The notes beneath the pieces are model-generated. The model was not told the origin of the DNA. It ran no database searches and worked only from the letters and a program-made list of their open reading frames with translations. DNA of 64,000 nt from Rebecca billardiae RCC1528 (taxonomy: Eukaryota > Haptophyta), in contig OZ251229.1 of the NCBI GenBank assembly GCA_965240325.2, positions 310,001-374,000 of the forward strand, given 5' to 3'. Of the stretch, positions 1-9,242 are shown piece after piece. The position numbers and the translations under genes were made by a program. Each line of letters opens with the position of its first letter. Within the stretch, counting starts at the first letter, position 1.

Positions 1-784
1 CCGCCGCGCCTCTGCTCTGTGCGAGCCCAACGACCTTGCGCGCCGCTGCGGGCGGCGAGGGCGGCGCGGTGGGGAGAGTCGCTGCGGCCTTGCCGCTGAG
101 CCCGAGCGCGAGCGGCTCCTCCTCGTGCGCGTGGCGGTTGAGCATCGGGTCGACGGACGGCGCGGCCATCCGCCGGATCTCCGCGAGGCGCAGCAGCGCG
201 TCCTCACGCTCCGCCGCGGGCAGGAAGTTGGGCGCAAACTCAAAGCTGGCATGCCGCGCGCTCACGACGAGCAGGCCGACGCCGGAGAGGTCGATGGCCG
301 CCTCCTCGTGCGCGCTCGCGATGCTGAAGATCGCGCTGACCAGCTCGCGCGAGCCCGAGAACACCTCGTCCTTCGTCAGGTTGGTCGAGAAGTTGAGCGC
401 GAGCCGCGTGCAGTTCAGTGGCTCTGTCTTTGCGAGCTCGTTCGCGCGGAAGCCTGCGGCCGTGTGCATGCGCGACTTCAGGCCCGTGTCGGTGAGAAAG
501 CGCTCATGAAATATGCACACGGGCCGGTAGCGACCGGCGGCAGACCCTGCGCTCGAGCCCGCTCGGCTGCTGGGCGTGCGCGTGGGCGCGAGCCCGTCGA
601 CCCTCCACGTGAACGTGCACAGATGTGGGATGGAGGCGCCGCGGCAGCGGTTGAGCTGCTCCGCGATCCAGCGCAAGATGCACTCCCACACACGGTCCAG
701 CGGCAGCGCTGTCGACGCGCGGCGCGTCGCTCGACGCGCCTTGCACAGCTCGAGGAGCTCCTGCTCCCCGAAGATCGCCGGCAT
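1..784 (-). CDS. CCDC81-like protein with two eukaryotic HU-type domains (5' part; continues past left edge)
   Basis: The minus-strand frame is open from ATG at 784 to the window edge, giving 261 residues of an incomplete protein. An in-frame stop at 881-883 and no other in-frame ATG downstream of it fix this start. Residues about 25-75 (WECILRWIAEQLNRCRG, then IPHLCTFTW) match the first HU-like domain of CCDC81. The second domain begins RYRPVCIFHERFLTDTGLK and runs through LNFSTNLTKDEVF to FEFAPNFLP, the same order as in vertebrate CCDC81. That family is known as a centrosome/centriolar-satellite protein related to the bacterial HU fold. The region after the second domain (from about residue 225) is Ala/Pro-rich and looks disordered. 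No intron is needed in the visible part. The family call rests on remembered motif order, and the function here is inferred. Confidence 0.8.
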   Translation of the reverse strand, partial: MPAIFGEQELLELCKARRATRRASTALPLDRVWECILRWIAEQLNRCRGASIPHLCTFTWRVDGLAPTRTPSSRAGSSAGSAAGRYRPVCIFHERFLTDTGLKSRMHTAAGFRANELAKTEPLNCTRLALNFSTNLTKDEVFSGSRELVSAIFSIASAHEEAAIDLSGVGLLVVSARHASFEFAPNFLPAAEREDALLRLAEIRRMAAPSVDPMLNRHAHEEEPLALGLSGKAAATLPTAPPSPPAAARKVVGLAQSRGAA

Positions 785-963
785 GGATGGAGACGGCGCA
801 ACGGCTGCGGCCCCGCTCGGAGGACTCTGCAAGCTCCGGCTCGAGGCCCTCGTTGTCTGGGAGGCTTCATCAACCTTGCTTCAACTTGCTTCAACCAATT
901 CGAGTCGGTCTCGTCAAACTTCGATCCATCAAGATCCAGATCTACAGAAGCCAGGAGGGGGCT

Positions 964-1388
964 GAGGCCGCTCGAGCGACTTCGTGTCAGGCGAGGCAGA
1001 TCGCGCCAGTGCGAGGCGAGGCAGACGCTCGCCTGCCTCGCCCAGCAGGCGAGGCAGCTAAGCTAGTAAAGCCGCGGCCGAACTTTACGAAAGCCAAATG
1101 TCTGCCGGTGCGCCGCCCGTCTTTGCGCACGGTGACAAGGGCGCGCGAGGGCGCTTCCTCACGATCCCGAAGAGCGCTGCGCGCGGCGTCGCGTTGGCGG
1201 CGGCAGCGGCGCTGGGGTGTATCTTGCCCATTCTGCTTGGCGGTGCGCGCTCATGACGCCTCGGCCGCCGCCACGCCATGCGCGACCGGGCGTGTCGCCT
1301 TCTTGACGGGCAGTGCACACGCCCTTGCAAGCGCACAGCCGTGAAGAGCCGAGAGCGTCCGTCGCGCGCACGCCGCCCACGCGGGATG
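964..1388 (+). repeat. Left arm of a 425-bp near-perfect inverted repeat
   Basis: Bases 964-1388 are the reverse complement of 1593-2017. I found one mismatch, at 970/2011. Pairing stops abruptly at both ends (963/2018 and 1389/1592 do not pair). The outer 80 bases of the arm hold several copies of a GCGAGGCAG-like motif. The spacer 1389-1592 shows no gene. The arm carries the mini-ORF at 1098-1256. I saw no target-site duplication around the whole structure. Confidence 0.93.
1098..1256 (+). CDS. 52-residue single-span membrane mini-protein, copy 1 (inside inverted-repeat arm)
   Basis: ATG at 1098 to TGA at 1254-1256 encodes 52 residues. The first half is polar and basic (MSAGAPPVFAHGDKGARGRF) and the second half is one hydrophobic stretch of about 20 residues (VALAAAAALGCILPILLGG) ending in ARS. 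A short charged head followed by a C-terminal helix is the usual form of tail-anchored proteins and of small inner-membrane subunits of respiratory complexes, but I do not recognise a family. It was found by reading the arm in all frames. Its position inside a duplicated arm means an identical copy exists on the other strand at 1725-1883. It may be a chance ORF in GC-rich DNA. The clean hydrophobic pattern argues moderately against that. Confidence 0.4.
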   Translation: MSAGAPPVFAHGDKGARGRFLTIPKSAARGVALAAAAALGCILPILLGGARS

Positions 1389-1592
1389 AGGTTTCAGGAC
1401 TATTCGTATGACACTGAGCGATCGCGCTCTGGCATGTGCGAGCCATGATGACCATGGGTAGCAACTACGATGACCACTGCTCACCTGCATTTCAGCCGAT
1501 GACATCCTCTCGTTCAGCGATCTTGACTGCTCTGAGCGCATGGCGAACTCGGCGGAGCGCATGGGCAAGGTGGCTTCGTTGATAACACAAAG

Positions 1593-2017
1593 CATCCCGC
1601 GTGGGCGGCGTGCGCGCGACGGACGCTCTCGGCTCTTCACGGCTGTGCGCTTGCAAGGGCGTGTGCACTGCCCGTCAAGAAGGCGACACGCCCGGTCGCG
1701 CATGGCGTGGCGGCGGCCGAGGCGTCATGAGCGCGCACCGCCAAGCAGAATGGGCAAGATACACCCCAGCGCCGCTGCCGCCGCCAACGCGACGCCGCGC
1801 GCAGCGCTCTTCGGGATCGTGAGGAAGCGCCCTCGCGCGCCCTTGTCACCGTGCGCAAAGACGGGCGGCGCACCGGCAGACATTTGGCTTTCGTAAAGTT
1901 CGGCCGCGGCTTTACTAGCTTAGCTGCCTCGCCTGCTGGGCGAGGCAGGCGAGCGTCTGCCTCGCCTCGCACTGGCGCGATCTGCCTCGCCTGACACGAA
2001 GTCGCTCGAGTGGCCTC
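1593..2017 (-). repeat. Right arm of the 425-bp inverted repeat
   Basis: Reverse complement of 964-1388 with one mismatch seen. It ends 74 bases before the start codon of the membrane-protein gene at 2092, so the arm may overlap that gene's promoter. Together with the left arm it fills nearly all of the space between two divergent genes. Confidence 0.93.
1725..1883 (-). CDS. 52-residue single-span membrane mini-protein, copy 2 (other arm)
   Basis: Identical in sequence to the mini-ORF at 1098-1256 but on the opposite strand, because it lies in the mirror arm. The two copies converge: their 3' ends face each other across the spacer. If only one copy is expressed, the other is a fresh duplicate with no time to diverge. 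If both are transcribed, the transcripts run into each other's antisense and can form double-stranded RNA. Confidence 0.4.
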   Translation of the reverse strand: MSAGAPPVFAHGDKGARGRFLTIPKSAARGVALAAAAALGCILPILLGGARS

Positions 2018-2091
2018 GGGCTTCCGCTGGTGAGCAGCTGCGCACCCCCCCCCCGGCCCGGCCCGGTCGTCCAGACTTCCTTCCGCCGCCT

Positions 2092-2724
2092 ATGGCGGCC
2101 GAACGGGAGGGGCGCTGGCTGAAGCGGGCGCGCGCTTTGAACTGGAGCTTGCTGATCGCCTTGATCGGCTTTGGCGTGCTGCGCTTGCTCGTTCTCGGCA
2201 ACGCTCTCGAAGGCATCTCGCTGTGCGTGATCAATGTGCCGGGCGTCCTCATCCTCCTCAACCTGTGGGCCGCGACGATGCGCACGTGGCACCTAGGTGG
2301 CAGCGTGTGCTGGTGCGCGTACTGCGCGTACCGCGTCTACTTACTCGCGCACAACCATTCCGTCCGCGTCGACTCATGGGTCATTTACATTGGCTCGGGT
2401 GGTGGTGCTCTGCTGGCACTGATTCTCGGCGTCGCGATCCACCTCGGCATCGAAAACACTCTCGCCAAGCTGCGGCAGCGCGCAGCGGGGAGTCGGCTAC
2501 TGTCACAGGCAAACAATAACGATATGCTCCCCGCCGTCCCCGAAGAGGCCGGCGTGCCTGCGGGCGAGCCACTCATCTGGCAGCCGACGACGCAGCCGCC
2601 CGTGTGGCCACCCGTGGCCAGCGGGGTAGCAGCGCAGGCCGACGAGGAGGCAGGCGAGGCCGGGGGCGTCGAGGCAGGCGGAGGGGCGTCTGTGTGGCCG
2701 CCGCCCGGTTACACGGGCAGCTGA
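2092..2724 (+). CDS. Small multi-span membrane protein of unknown family
   Basis: ATG at 2092 to TGA at 2722-2724, 210 residues, no intron needed. Hydrophobic segments lie at about residues 17-35 (LLIALIGFGVLRLLVLG), 40-58 (ISLCVINVPGVLILLNLW), 65-85 (CWCAYCAYRVYLL) and 95-122 (WVIYIGSGGGALLALILGVAIHL), suggesting four spans. The C-terminal 80 residues are a Pro/Trp/Gly/Glu-rich tail with repeated WPP or WQP motifs, probably disordered and cytosolic. I do not recognise the family. The gene begins just outside the inverted repeat, and its third-position GC is similar to its neighbours. Confidence 0.6.
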   Translation: MAAEREGRWLKRARALNWSLLIALIGFGVLRLLVLGNALEGISLCVINVPGVLILLNLWAATMRTWHLGGSVCWCAYCAYRVYLLAHNHSVRVDSWVIYIGSGGGALLALILGVAIHLGIENTLAKLRQRAAGSRLLSQANNNDMLPAVPEEAGVPAGEPLIWQPTTQPPVWPPVASGVAAQADEEAGEAGGVEAGGGASVWPPPGYTGS

Positions 2725-3100
2725 GCTGGATGCGCCCGTGCATGCGCTACACTGTCGGCGCCACCCGCGGCTGCGCTGCTCGTGGCTCGGCGCCGTTTGT
2801 CTCCTGCTCCTGAGTAGTGAGTGGCAGCCCCGCCACCAAGTCCGAGCCGTCTGAGCTCGGTGCCGTTTCGCAGTCGACGGTCCGCAGGGTCGTCGTAATT
2901 ATGAAGCTTGCTCATGACGATCATCAGAATCATGTCAATGAGGTCTGATGAGGAGCAGCGCACGCGGCCACCGTCGCGGGACCGCCGGGACTTGTCAGAG
3001 TCGGGACGACCGACTGTGGGAGTTGTGGGACGGCGCCGGGCGCGGCCGCCGGGCGCCGCCGGCGCTGCCAGCCGTCAGTTATTAGTTATTAGTGCCGGCC
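2725..3100. other. Intergenic, nothing recognised
   Basis: This lies between two converging genes. It contains a moderately AT-rich patch near 2890-2945 and GC-rich sequence elsewhere. I see no gene, RNA or repeat. Confidence 0.6.
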
Positions 3101-4891
3101 TCACTCGAGCAGAAGGGGCTCGCCCTTGGGGAGCATGCGCGTCTCGATCTCGCGGATGATGGCGTCGCACGTCTTGCCCTTGGGCAAGAAGCCGTGCGCT
3201 GCGCACACGTCGCGCAGCTGCTGCAGCGAGAGCGCGTGCAGGTTGTCAGGCAGGCTCTCCGCGGACGGCCGCGCAACGCCGGAGCCACCGCCCGCGCGGG
3301 AGGAGGCCGGCGCCGGGCGCGCGCCGCGGCCGGCGGCGGGCGACGAGCCATCGGTGAGCAGGCGGCCGGAGTTGAGCGCGGCCATGTGCCTGTTCAGCGC
3401 GAGCAGCCGCTCCTCGCGCGAGAGCGGCTCGCCGTCGGCGCTCTCGAGCCCCGAGTCGACGCAGCGCTTGCGCAGCTGCCCATCGGAGAGCAGCCACAGC
3501 TGCGCCGCGCTGCCGCCGAGGAAGTCGAACGCCGCCTCGGTCATCGCGGCGTCCTGCCGCGCGCGCGCGCCCGCCTTGCGCGCGTCGAGCTCGGCCGCCG
3601 CCGCCTTGCGCTTGCGGTGCTCCGCGTGCTTCCGCTTGTCCGTGCACGCGCGCAGGTGCTCGGCGAGGCTCTCGCGGTCGGCGGCGGCGGCCGGTGGCTC
3701 CCAGCCGCAGCGCGGGCACGCGTCGAGCAGCCCGCGCTCGAACGCCGCCTCCTGCTCGCGCGCGGCATCGGCGCCCTCCGCCGCGCCGCCCGCCTTGCGC
3801 GCCGCGCGCGCGGCGCGCGCGCGCGCGCTCTCGACCGCGCGCACCCGCCGCTCCGCGCCGCGCTTCACCTCGGCGCGCAGCTCGTCCTCGACGCGCGGCG
3901 GCACGTGGTACAGCCAGAAGCCAAACGGCACGGCGCACTTGGCGCGCGAGCAGACGATCTGGCGGTGGTAGTCACTGGGCGAGTACTCGAAGGCGGCGCG
4001 GCAGTGCGGGCACTCGTGCACCGCGGACATGCAGCCGAACTCGAGCAGGCACGTCGAGCACGTGAAGCACTTGAGCCCCTGCATCATGAAGTTGTAGCAG
4101 TACTTCTCAACCCCGTCCTGCGGCAGCCCCCACTCGACCTTGCACCGCGGGCACCGGAGCGCGGTGCGGTGGCAGCCCGCGTTGGACCGAGCGAGCGCCG
4201 CGCTCTTCTTCTTCTTCGCGGCCGCTGGCGCCTCCTCCGGCGGCTCCGGGTTGGACATCCGCTCGAACGCGCCCACCAGCGCCTGGAACGCCTTGGTCGC
4301 GTCCGCGCAGCGCAGCCTGTCGGGGTGCAGCGAGCGCGAGAGCGACAGGTACGCGCGCCGCATCTGGGCGACGGGCGTGTGCTCGGTGATGCGCGCCGCG
4401 CCGCCGAGGGAGAGGATTGCCGCGTCCTCGCCCGTCTCCGCCAGCTCGAGCACCTGCTTCGCCAGCGCAATCCCGGCGTCGTTGTCGTCGCCCGCGCTCC
4501 GGCCGCCGCCGCCGCTGCCCGCAGCCTCGTCGCCACGGGCAGCCGCCGCGGCGGGCTCCGAGGTGCCGCCCTCGGCCTTGCGTGCGTCGATGAGCCGGCG
4601 CACGAGCTCGTCTCGCGTCTCGATCGACGCGTCGCACGGAAGCCCGCGACGCGCCAGCTGCTTGCGCAGGTCGGCCGCCTTGAGCGCGCACGGGTTGCCG
4701 CACTCGGCCGAGACCGACTTGACGGCGGCGCCGTCGACGAAGAGCTGGACGCGCGCGGCGAGCTCAGCCTTCTCGCCCGTCTGGCTCTGGGAGAGGCCCT
4801 TGAGGATGGCCTTCAGCTCGCCAACCTTGGCCTTCCCCAGCTGCCCCTTGCTGGCCAGGTCAACCGCCTTGCGCTCGGCCTCGGCCGCCAT
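3101..4891 (-). CDS. J-domain co-chaperone-like protein with SAP motifs and zinc-ribbon cysteines
   Basis: ATG at 4891, TGA at 3101-3103, 596 residues, no intron. Residues about 16-50 (GKAKVGELKAILKGLSQSQTG) and 70-105 (LKAADLRKQLARRGLP) both have the SAP helix-turn-helix pattern, and a third lies near the C-terminus (LSLQQLRDVCAAHGFLPKG, about 555-590). Between them sits a J domain with its diagnostic HPD (SRSLHPDRL, about residue 189), which stimulates Hsp70 ATPase. It is followed by a Cys-rich block (CPRCKVEW, then CFTCSTCLLEFGC, then CPHC, about 245-320) that looks like paired zinc ribbons. A long Ala/Arg/Glu-rich helix and one more CPRC follow. SAP motifs usually bind DNA or chromatin, so a nuclear Hsp70 partner is a reasonable inference. 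The start lies 124 bases from the divergent PDI-ERV gene. Confidence 0.75.
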   Translation of the reverse strand: MAAEAERKAVDLASKGQLGKAKVGELKAILKGLSQSQTGEKAELAARVQLFVDGAAVKSVSAECGNPCALKAADLRKQLARRGLPCDASIETRDELVRRLIDARKAEGGTSEPAAAAARGDEAAGSGGGGRSAGDDNDAGIALAKQVLELAETGEDAAILSLGGAARITEHTPVAQMRRAYLSLSRSLHPDRLRCADATKAFQALVGAFERMSNPEPPEEAPAAAKKKKSAALARSNAGCHRTALRCPRCKVEWGLPQDGVEKYCYNFMMQGLKCFTCSTCLLEFGCMSAVHECPHCRAAFEYSPSDYHRQIVCSRAKCAVPFGFWLYHVPPRVEDELRAEVKRGAERRVRAVESARARAARAARKAGGAAEGADAAREQEAAFERGLLDACPRCGWEPPAAAADRESLAEHLRACTDKRKHAEHRKRKAAAAELDARKAGARARQDAAMTEAAFDFLGGSAAQLWLLSDGQLRKRCVDSGLESADGEPLSREERLLALNRHMAALNSGRLLTDGSSPAAGRGARPAPASSRAGGGSGVARPSAESLPDNLHALSLQQLRDVCAAHGFLPKGKTCDAIIREIETRMLPKGEPLLLE

Positions 4892-5015
4892 GCTGTCCGC
4901 GTCGCACTGGTTCCCGACGACCTGGTGCCGTCAGCCCGCACTGGGCCGCCACGACCGCCGTGATCGTGGGATACCGCGGCGAGAGCGGCGCCGCTAGCTG
5001 GCCTTGGGCGCAGCC

Positions 5016-6841
5016 ATGGAGTTCCTCAAAGACTTGCACTTCTTCAGGTGCGGGACGCTGGCGTGGCGTGGGACCGGCGCTCGCGCCGTGCGAGCACATC
5101 TGGCCGCGCCGCCCACGCGCGGTCTGTCCCGCCTCGCGCGACGCGCGCGGCGCGCAGGAAAGTGCCGCGCGACTTGACGGAGGCGACGCTGGCTGGCGGC
5201 GGCCTATCCCTGATCAGCACGTTCGTGATGGCGTACCTGTTCATCTCGAACATCGTGCAGTACCTCTCCACCACGCACGGCACCTCGATCGTGCTCGACC
5301 GCAGCGTGGAGAAGAAGCTGCAGATCAACTTCAACGTGACGCTGCCGCACCTGCCGTGCCGGTTCGCGAGCGTGGACGTGTCCGACGTGATGGGCACGCA
5401 GCTCCTCAACGTGAGCCGAGCCGTGCAAAAGCACCGCATCGACACGCGCGGCCGATTCATCGCAGCCGCCGAGGACCGGCCGCGCGAGCTCGTGTACGCG
5501 GAGCCAAAGTCTGCTGAGCGGGGCGCGGCCGCCTCCGTCGCGGTGCAGAGCGACGAGGAGTTCAGCCAGGTGGTGAAGGACGCGGAGCTGGTGCTGGTCA
5601 ACTTCTACGCGCCGTGGTGCCCGTGGTCGCAGCGGCTTGTGCGCGCGCCGGCGCCGCGAGCGCGCGCGCGCGAGCGAGCGAGCGAGCTGCACGCCGCACG
5701 CCTGCGCCCGCGCCCGCGCCGCCGCGTCGCCACGCACTCAGCTGGCATGCGCGCACGCATCCGCCGGCCTCGGCGCCGCCGCGCCCCCGCGCGCGCAGGC
5801 GCCCGTGTGGGAGGAGACGGCGACGCACGTCGCGTCGAAGCACGCGCGCGGCGTGGTCTCCATCGCCAAGGTGGACTGCACGAGCGCGAGCATGCACGAG
5901 CTGTGCCAGCGGCAGCACGTGCATGCGTTCCCCACGATCAGAATCTACCGCTCGCACCACGCGCACTCGCTGGAGAACTACGTGTCCGACCGCACGCACG
6001 AGGCGCTCGAGGCGTTCGTCGAGAAGAACCTGCCGCAGCACGCCTCGCCCACCGGCGCGAAGCCCGTGCCGTTCTGGGAGCAGGACGAGATCGAGCTGCA
6101 CGCGAAGGGCGGAGACGGCTGCATCGTGCACGGCGCGCTGCTCGTGAACCGCGTGCCGGGCAACTTCCACATCACGGCGCACTCGACGTCGCACACGCTG
6201 CACATGCCCGCGCTGAACGTGTCGCACGCGGTGGGCCACCTCTCCTTCGGCAAGCCGCTCTCGCTCGCGCAGTTCGGCGCGCTGCCGCCCGAGGTCGGCG
6301 CCGCGTGGAACCCGCTCCACGGCACGTGGTTCTCCGCCAAGCTGCAGAACACGACGATCGAGCACTACCTCAAGGTGGTGCACACGTCGTTCGAGCGCAC
6401 GCCGGAGCCGAGCACGCACATCAGCACGTACCAGTACACCGTCAACTCGCACTCGTACGAGGACCACGACGCGTACCCCGCGCTCGTCTTCTCGTACGAC
6501 CTCTCGCCGATCGAGGTGATCGTGAAGCGCGAGCGCGAGTCGCTCGCCGCCTTCCTCACGCAGGTCTGCGCCATCATCGGCGGCGTCTTCACCGTCACCG
6601 GGCTGGTGCGCGCGCGCGGCGCGCGGCGTAGCGCGCGCGGCGCTCACGTGCACTCTGCGCAGCCCGCGCCATCTGCGCAGCCCTCGCACTCGAGCCAACA
6701 CCCCGCCTCCACTGCCCCCCGCCCACCCCTTGGTCCGCTCTCTCTGGTGGCGGGCGTGGCGCGCGCGCGCAGCTCGATTCCATCGTGTACCACGGCGACC
6801 GAATCGTGCGGAAGAAGATGGAGATTGGCAAGGCCATCTGA
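5016..6841 (+). CDS. PDI-ERV fusion: thioredoxin domain inserted in an ERGIC/Erv41-Erv46-type protein (plant PDI-C / PDIL5-3/5-4 type)
   Basis: Four exons, 5016-5047, 5158-5638, 5799-6605 and 6773-6841, give 462 residues with all junctions in frame. The first exon reads MEFLKDLHFFR and joins KVPRDLTEATLAGG, the typical Erv41/46 start, followed by a membrane span (LSLISTFVMAYLF, about 27-44). A thioredoxin domain follows with the active site FYAPWCPWSQRL (about 160-171). It has one active cysteine, CPWS, as is known for plant PDIL5-3/5-4, so isomerase rather than full oxidase activity is expected. The rest is an ERGIC luminal domain, a second span (AAFLTQVCAIIGGVFTVTGL, ending near 440) and a basic tail, VRKKMEIGKAI. 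The family cycles between ER and Golgi. The second intron falls just after the active site. Intron donors are all GTGCG. Confidence 0.9.
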
Positions 6842-7238
6842 CCACGGGCCTGCGCGCGAGCGGGCGACGACGACGACAGCATTTCAGCAATGTCGAATGC
6901 GCGGCGCGCCCGAACGGTGCAGTGTCTCGGGCTACGGCCACGGCAGGCTGAGCTCAGGTGACCGTCCTCAGGACGGTGACGCCGTGCGGCCCGTGGTACG
7001 CTGGTTCATCATCGCCTGTGCTCAACGTCGGTGAACTGCTTTGCTTATATCAGCCAGATCGCTGAGCCCGGCGCCATCATGTGAGCCGCCGCATGTATGT
7101 TATATATACAATAAATTGATGATGCGCATCATCATCAATGACGACGATATGTCTGATACTCGTATACCGCGCCGTGCCCCGCCACGAGGCCACGGGCCTC
7201 CACTGTCCACAGCGCGCGGGCGTGGGGCCCATGGGACC
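6842..7238. other. Intergenic between converging genes, nothing recognised
   Basis: Contains an AT-rich patch at about 7090-7150 with ATATATACAATAAATTG and ATG/ATC-rich sequence. It probably contains both 3' untranslated regions. I see no gene or structured RNA. Confidence 0.5.
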
Positions 7239-8362
7239 TCACTGCTGCTCACTCGACTTCTGAGACGGCGCAGCACGCGCAGTGCAGAACTCGAGCAGCT
7301 TAACCACATCCCCCTGCGTCGCCGCCGTCCCTGCCAGGCGCATGTCGATGGGGCGCGGCGCGCGATCAAAGTAGTACCCGCCATTTTCGGCGCGTGCCGG
7401 CTCCGCAGCTTGGAGCGTGGCCGCGAGCCACACGACTGTGTCGGCGCCCTCCTCCGCCGTCCGCAGCACCGGGCGGGTGAGGCGGTAGAAGGCCGCCATG
7501 GCGTCGGCCGTGGCGAGCCCAGGCGTGTCCACCCTACGGGCGAGGCGGGCGCGCACGCGACGCGGGCAGAGGGGTCGGCACCACGCGCGGGACGCGAGCG
7601 CGACGCGGCGCGGCGCGTCGGTCCGCGCGCGCACCAGCCGGGGTGCACGGAGGCGAACTGCACGCGCGAGCCACGCGCCTCCGCCTCGGCGCCCCAATGG
7701 CGCGTGAGCAGCACGCGCCCTCGGTGCGTGAGGCAGTACGCCTTGATCGCGTCGTACCCGCCCGGCGCGCTCCACGGCTCCACCCCGTCGTCGAGGTCGC
7801 GCAGCTCGGCCACGTCCAGCCGGTAGAGGAACATGCCCGCAGAGACGACCGTCAGCACGCGCCCTCCGGCGGGCGAGGCGTCGATGCGCGGGAGCAGCGC
7901 GGTGGTGAGGGCGTGGCACCCGAGCAGGTTGAGCGCGACGCTACGCTCATGGCCCTCGCGAGTGCGGCCAAAGCCGTTGTGCATCGCCGCGGCGTTGTTG
8001 ACGAGGATGTCGATGCACGGACACTGCGCAAGCACGCGGCTGGCGAATGCGCGCGTGGCAGCGAGGTCGGAGTGGTCGACCTGGTGGAAGCGGACGCCGT
8101 CTTCCTCGGCAACGCGCGCACCCGATGTGGCATCTCGACCAGTCACGTGGACCTCTGCGCCCAGAAGGACGAGTGAGCGCGCGATCGACCGACCGATACC
8201 GCCCGTACCGCCGGTCACGAGCGCGACCTGCCCCGTGAGGTTGGCAGCTGGTTGCGCGACGGCAGCGGCGCCGAGGAGGCGGAGGAGCTTTACGCCCAGC
8301 GTCGTGTGTAACGGGTTGCCCATGTACTGCACCATCGCGGCCGCGGAGGCGCGCCCTCTCAT
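7239..8362 (-). CDS. Short-chain dehydrogenase/reductase, DHRS12-like
   Basis: Two exons, 7635-8362 and 7239-7533 on the minus strand, joined across a 101-base intron (GTGCGC...GTAG) that restores the family motif SVHPGWVDTPGL. The most likely start is ATG at 8362, with in-frame ATGs at 8335 and 8323 as alternatives. Family features in order: nucleotide-binding TGGTGGIG, NNAAAMHNG, catalytic Ser in VVSAGMFL, and the catalytic YxxxK as YDAIK. The C-terminal part (GADTVVWLAA, then GGYYFDR) matches DHRS12 and the WW-oxidoreductase side of the SDR family. It should be an NAD(P)H-dependent oxidoreductase of lipid-like substrates, but the substrate is unknown. The N-terminus before the Rossmann fold (about 40 residues) is weakly hydrophobic. 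Confidence 0.85.
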
Positions 8363-8516
8363 CCTTGGACAAGAGCTCACGCAGCAGCGCGGTCGTCGAC
8401 GGCCATCGCTCGTGAGCAGGTTCCGGCCTCTGCTCGAATTCTCGCGTCCACCTTGTGCGGCACCGGATTCTCAGACTGTATCGGATTTTCGGCCGGGAGC
8501 AGCGGCGAGCACCAGC

Positions 8517-9242
8517 ATGGCGACCGTTGGGCGGCGGACTGTGTTGGTCCTTGGAGGTTGGTCACCTGGCCCGCTGCCCTTCATTGAGCACGGCTTCGCG
8601 CGCGACTTGCGCTTCGTCCATGTGCCGATCCCGATGCCGCCCTCGGGTGTGCTCTGGATGGCCAACCCCTTCTGCTTTCTCCTGGCTGGGTATTTGTTCG
8701 GGCTGGCGCCGTGGCTCGTGTCGCTGGCGCAGGCGGGCCTCGACGCTCCAGCCGCCGCGGGCGTGATCGTCGGGATCGTCCTTGCGAGCCTGGTCATCTG
8801 CCGCGCCCTCCTCGCCGGATTGGTGCGCTTCTCGATCGCCGATTCGGTGTGGCGAGCACAGCGTGCGATCGCGCGCGAGGCGCCCGTCGTGATCATCGGC
8901 TTCTCTTGGGGCGGCGGCGTGGCGCATTGGCTCATGTCCCCACCCGCGCGATATGACGGGCCTGTCCTTCTCCTCGCGCCTACGACAGCCGCCATGCGCG
9001 GGGCAGCGCTCACGCGCTGGCCCTCCATCACCTCAGCGGACGTGGAGGTCGTGCACGCCACGAGGGACGGTTTCTGCCCAACGTCGCAGGTGGCCGCCTA
9101 CCAGCAGGCGGGCTGCCAGGTGCACGTGGTCGACGACGAGCACGTGCTCTGCTCGGGCAGTACCGTGCAGCTCATCCTGCGCGTGGTCAGCAACCTGACC
9201 GCCGCTGGCCGTCCTCCGCCCAACGCTGGTAACCTCCATTGA
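8517..9242 (+). CDS. Alpha/beta-hydrolase with hydrophobic insert
   Basis: ATG at 8517, TGA at 9240-9242, 241 residues, no intron. The nucleophile elbow is GFSWGGG (GxSxG). The acid is probably Asp in HATRDGFCP and the base His in DDEHVL, in the usual order for the fold. Between strand one (VLVLGGWSPGPLPFIEHG) and the elbow there are two strongly hydrophobic segments (NPFCFLLAGYLFGLAPWLVS and GVIVGIVLASLVICRALLAG), which would place it at a membrane. No closer family is recognised, so lipase, esterase or thioesterase are all possible. It starts 154 bases from the divergent reductase gene. Confidence 0.75.
   Translation: MATVGRRTVLVLGGWSPGPLPFIEHGFARDLRFVHVPIPMPPSGVLWMANPFCFLLAGYLFGLAPWLVSLAQAGLDAPAAAGVIVGIVLASLVICRALLAGLVRFSIADSVWRAQRAIAREAPVVIIGFSWGGGVAHWLMSPPARYDGPVLLLAPTTAAMRGAALTRWPSITSADVEVVHATRDGFCPTSQVAAYQQAGCQVHVVDDEHVLCSGSTVQLILRVVSNLTAAGRPPPNAGNLH

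Noticed and set aside
3789-3830. CG-alternating stretches as CRISPR or promoter elements
   Set aside because: They are simple-sequence runs without spacers, and similar runs occur in introns and coding regions throughout.
3092-4963. 623-residue plus-strand open frame antisense to the J-domain gene
   Set aside because: Arg/Ala/Leu-rich translation with no domain. It is a product of GC-rich codon bias opposite a real gene. Similar antisense frames at 12317-16009, 27760-30186, 45465-47675 and 48392-53767 were rejected for the same reason.
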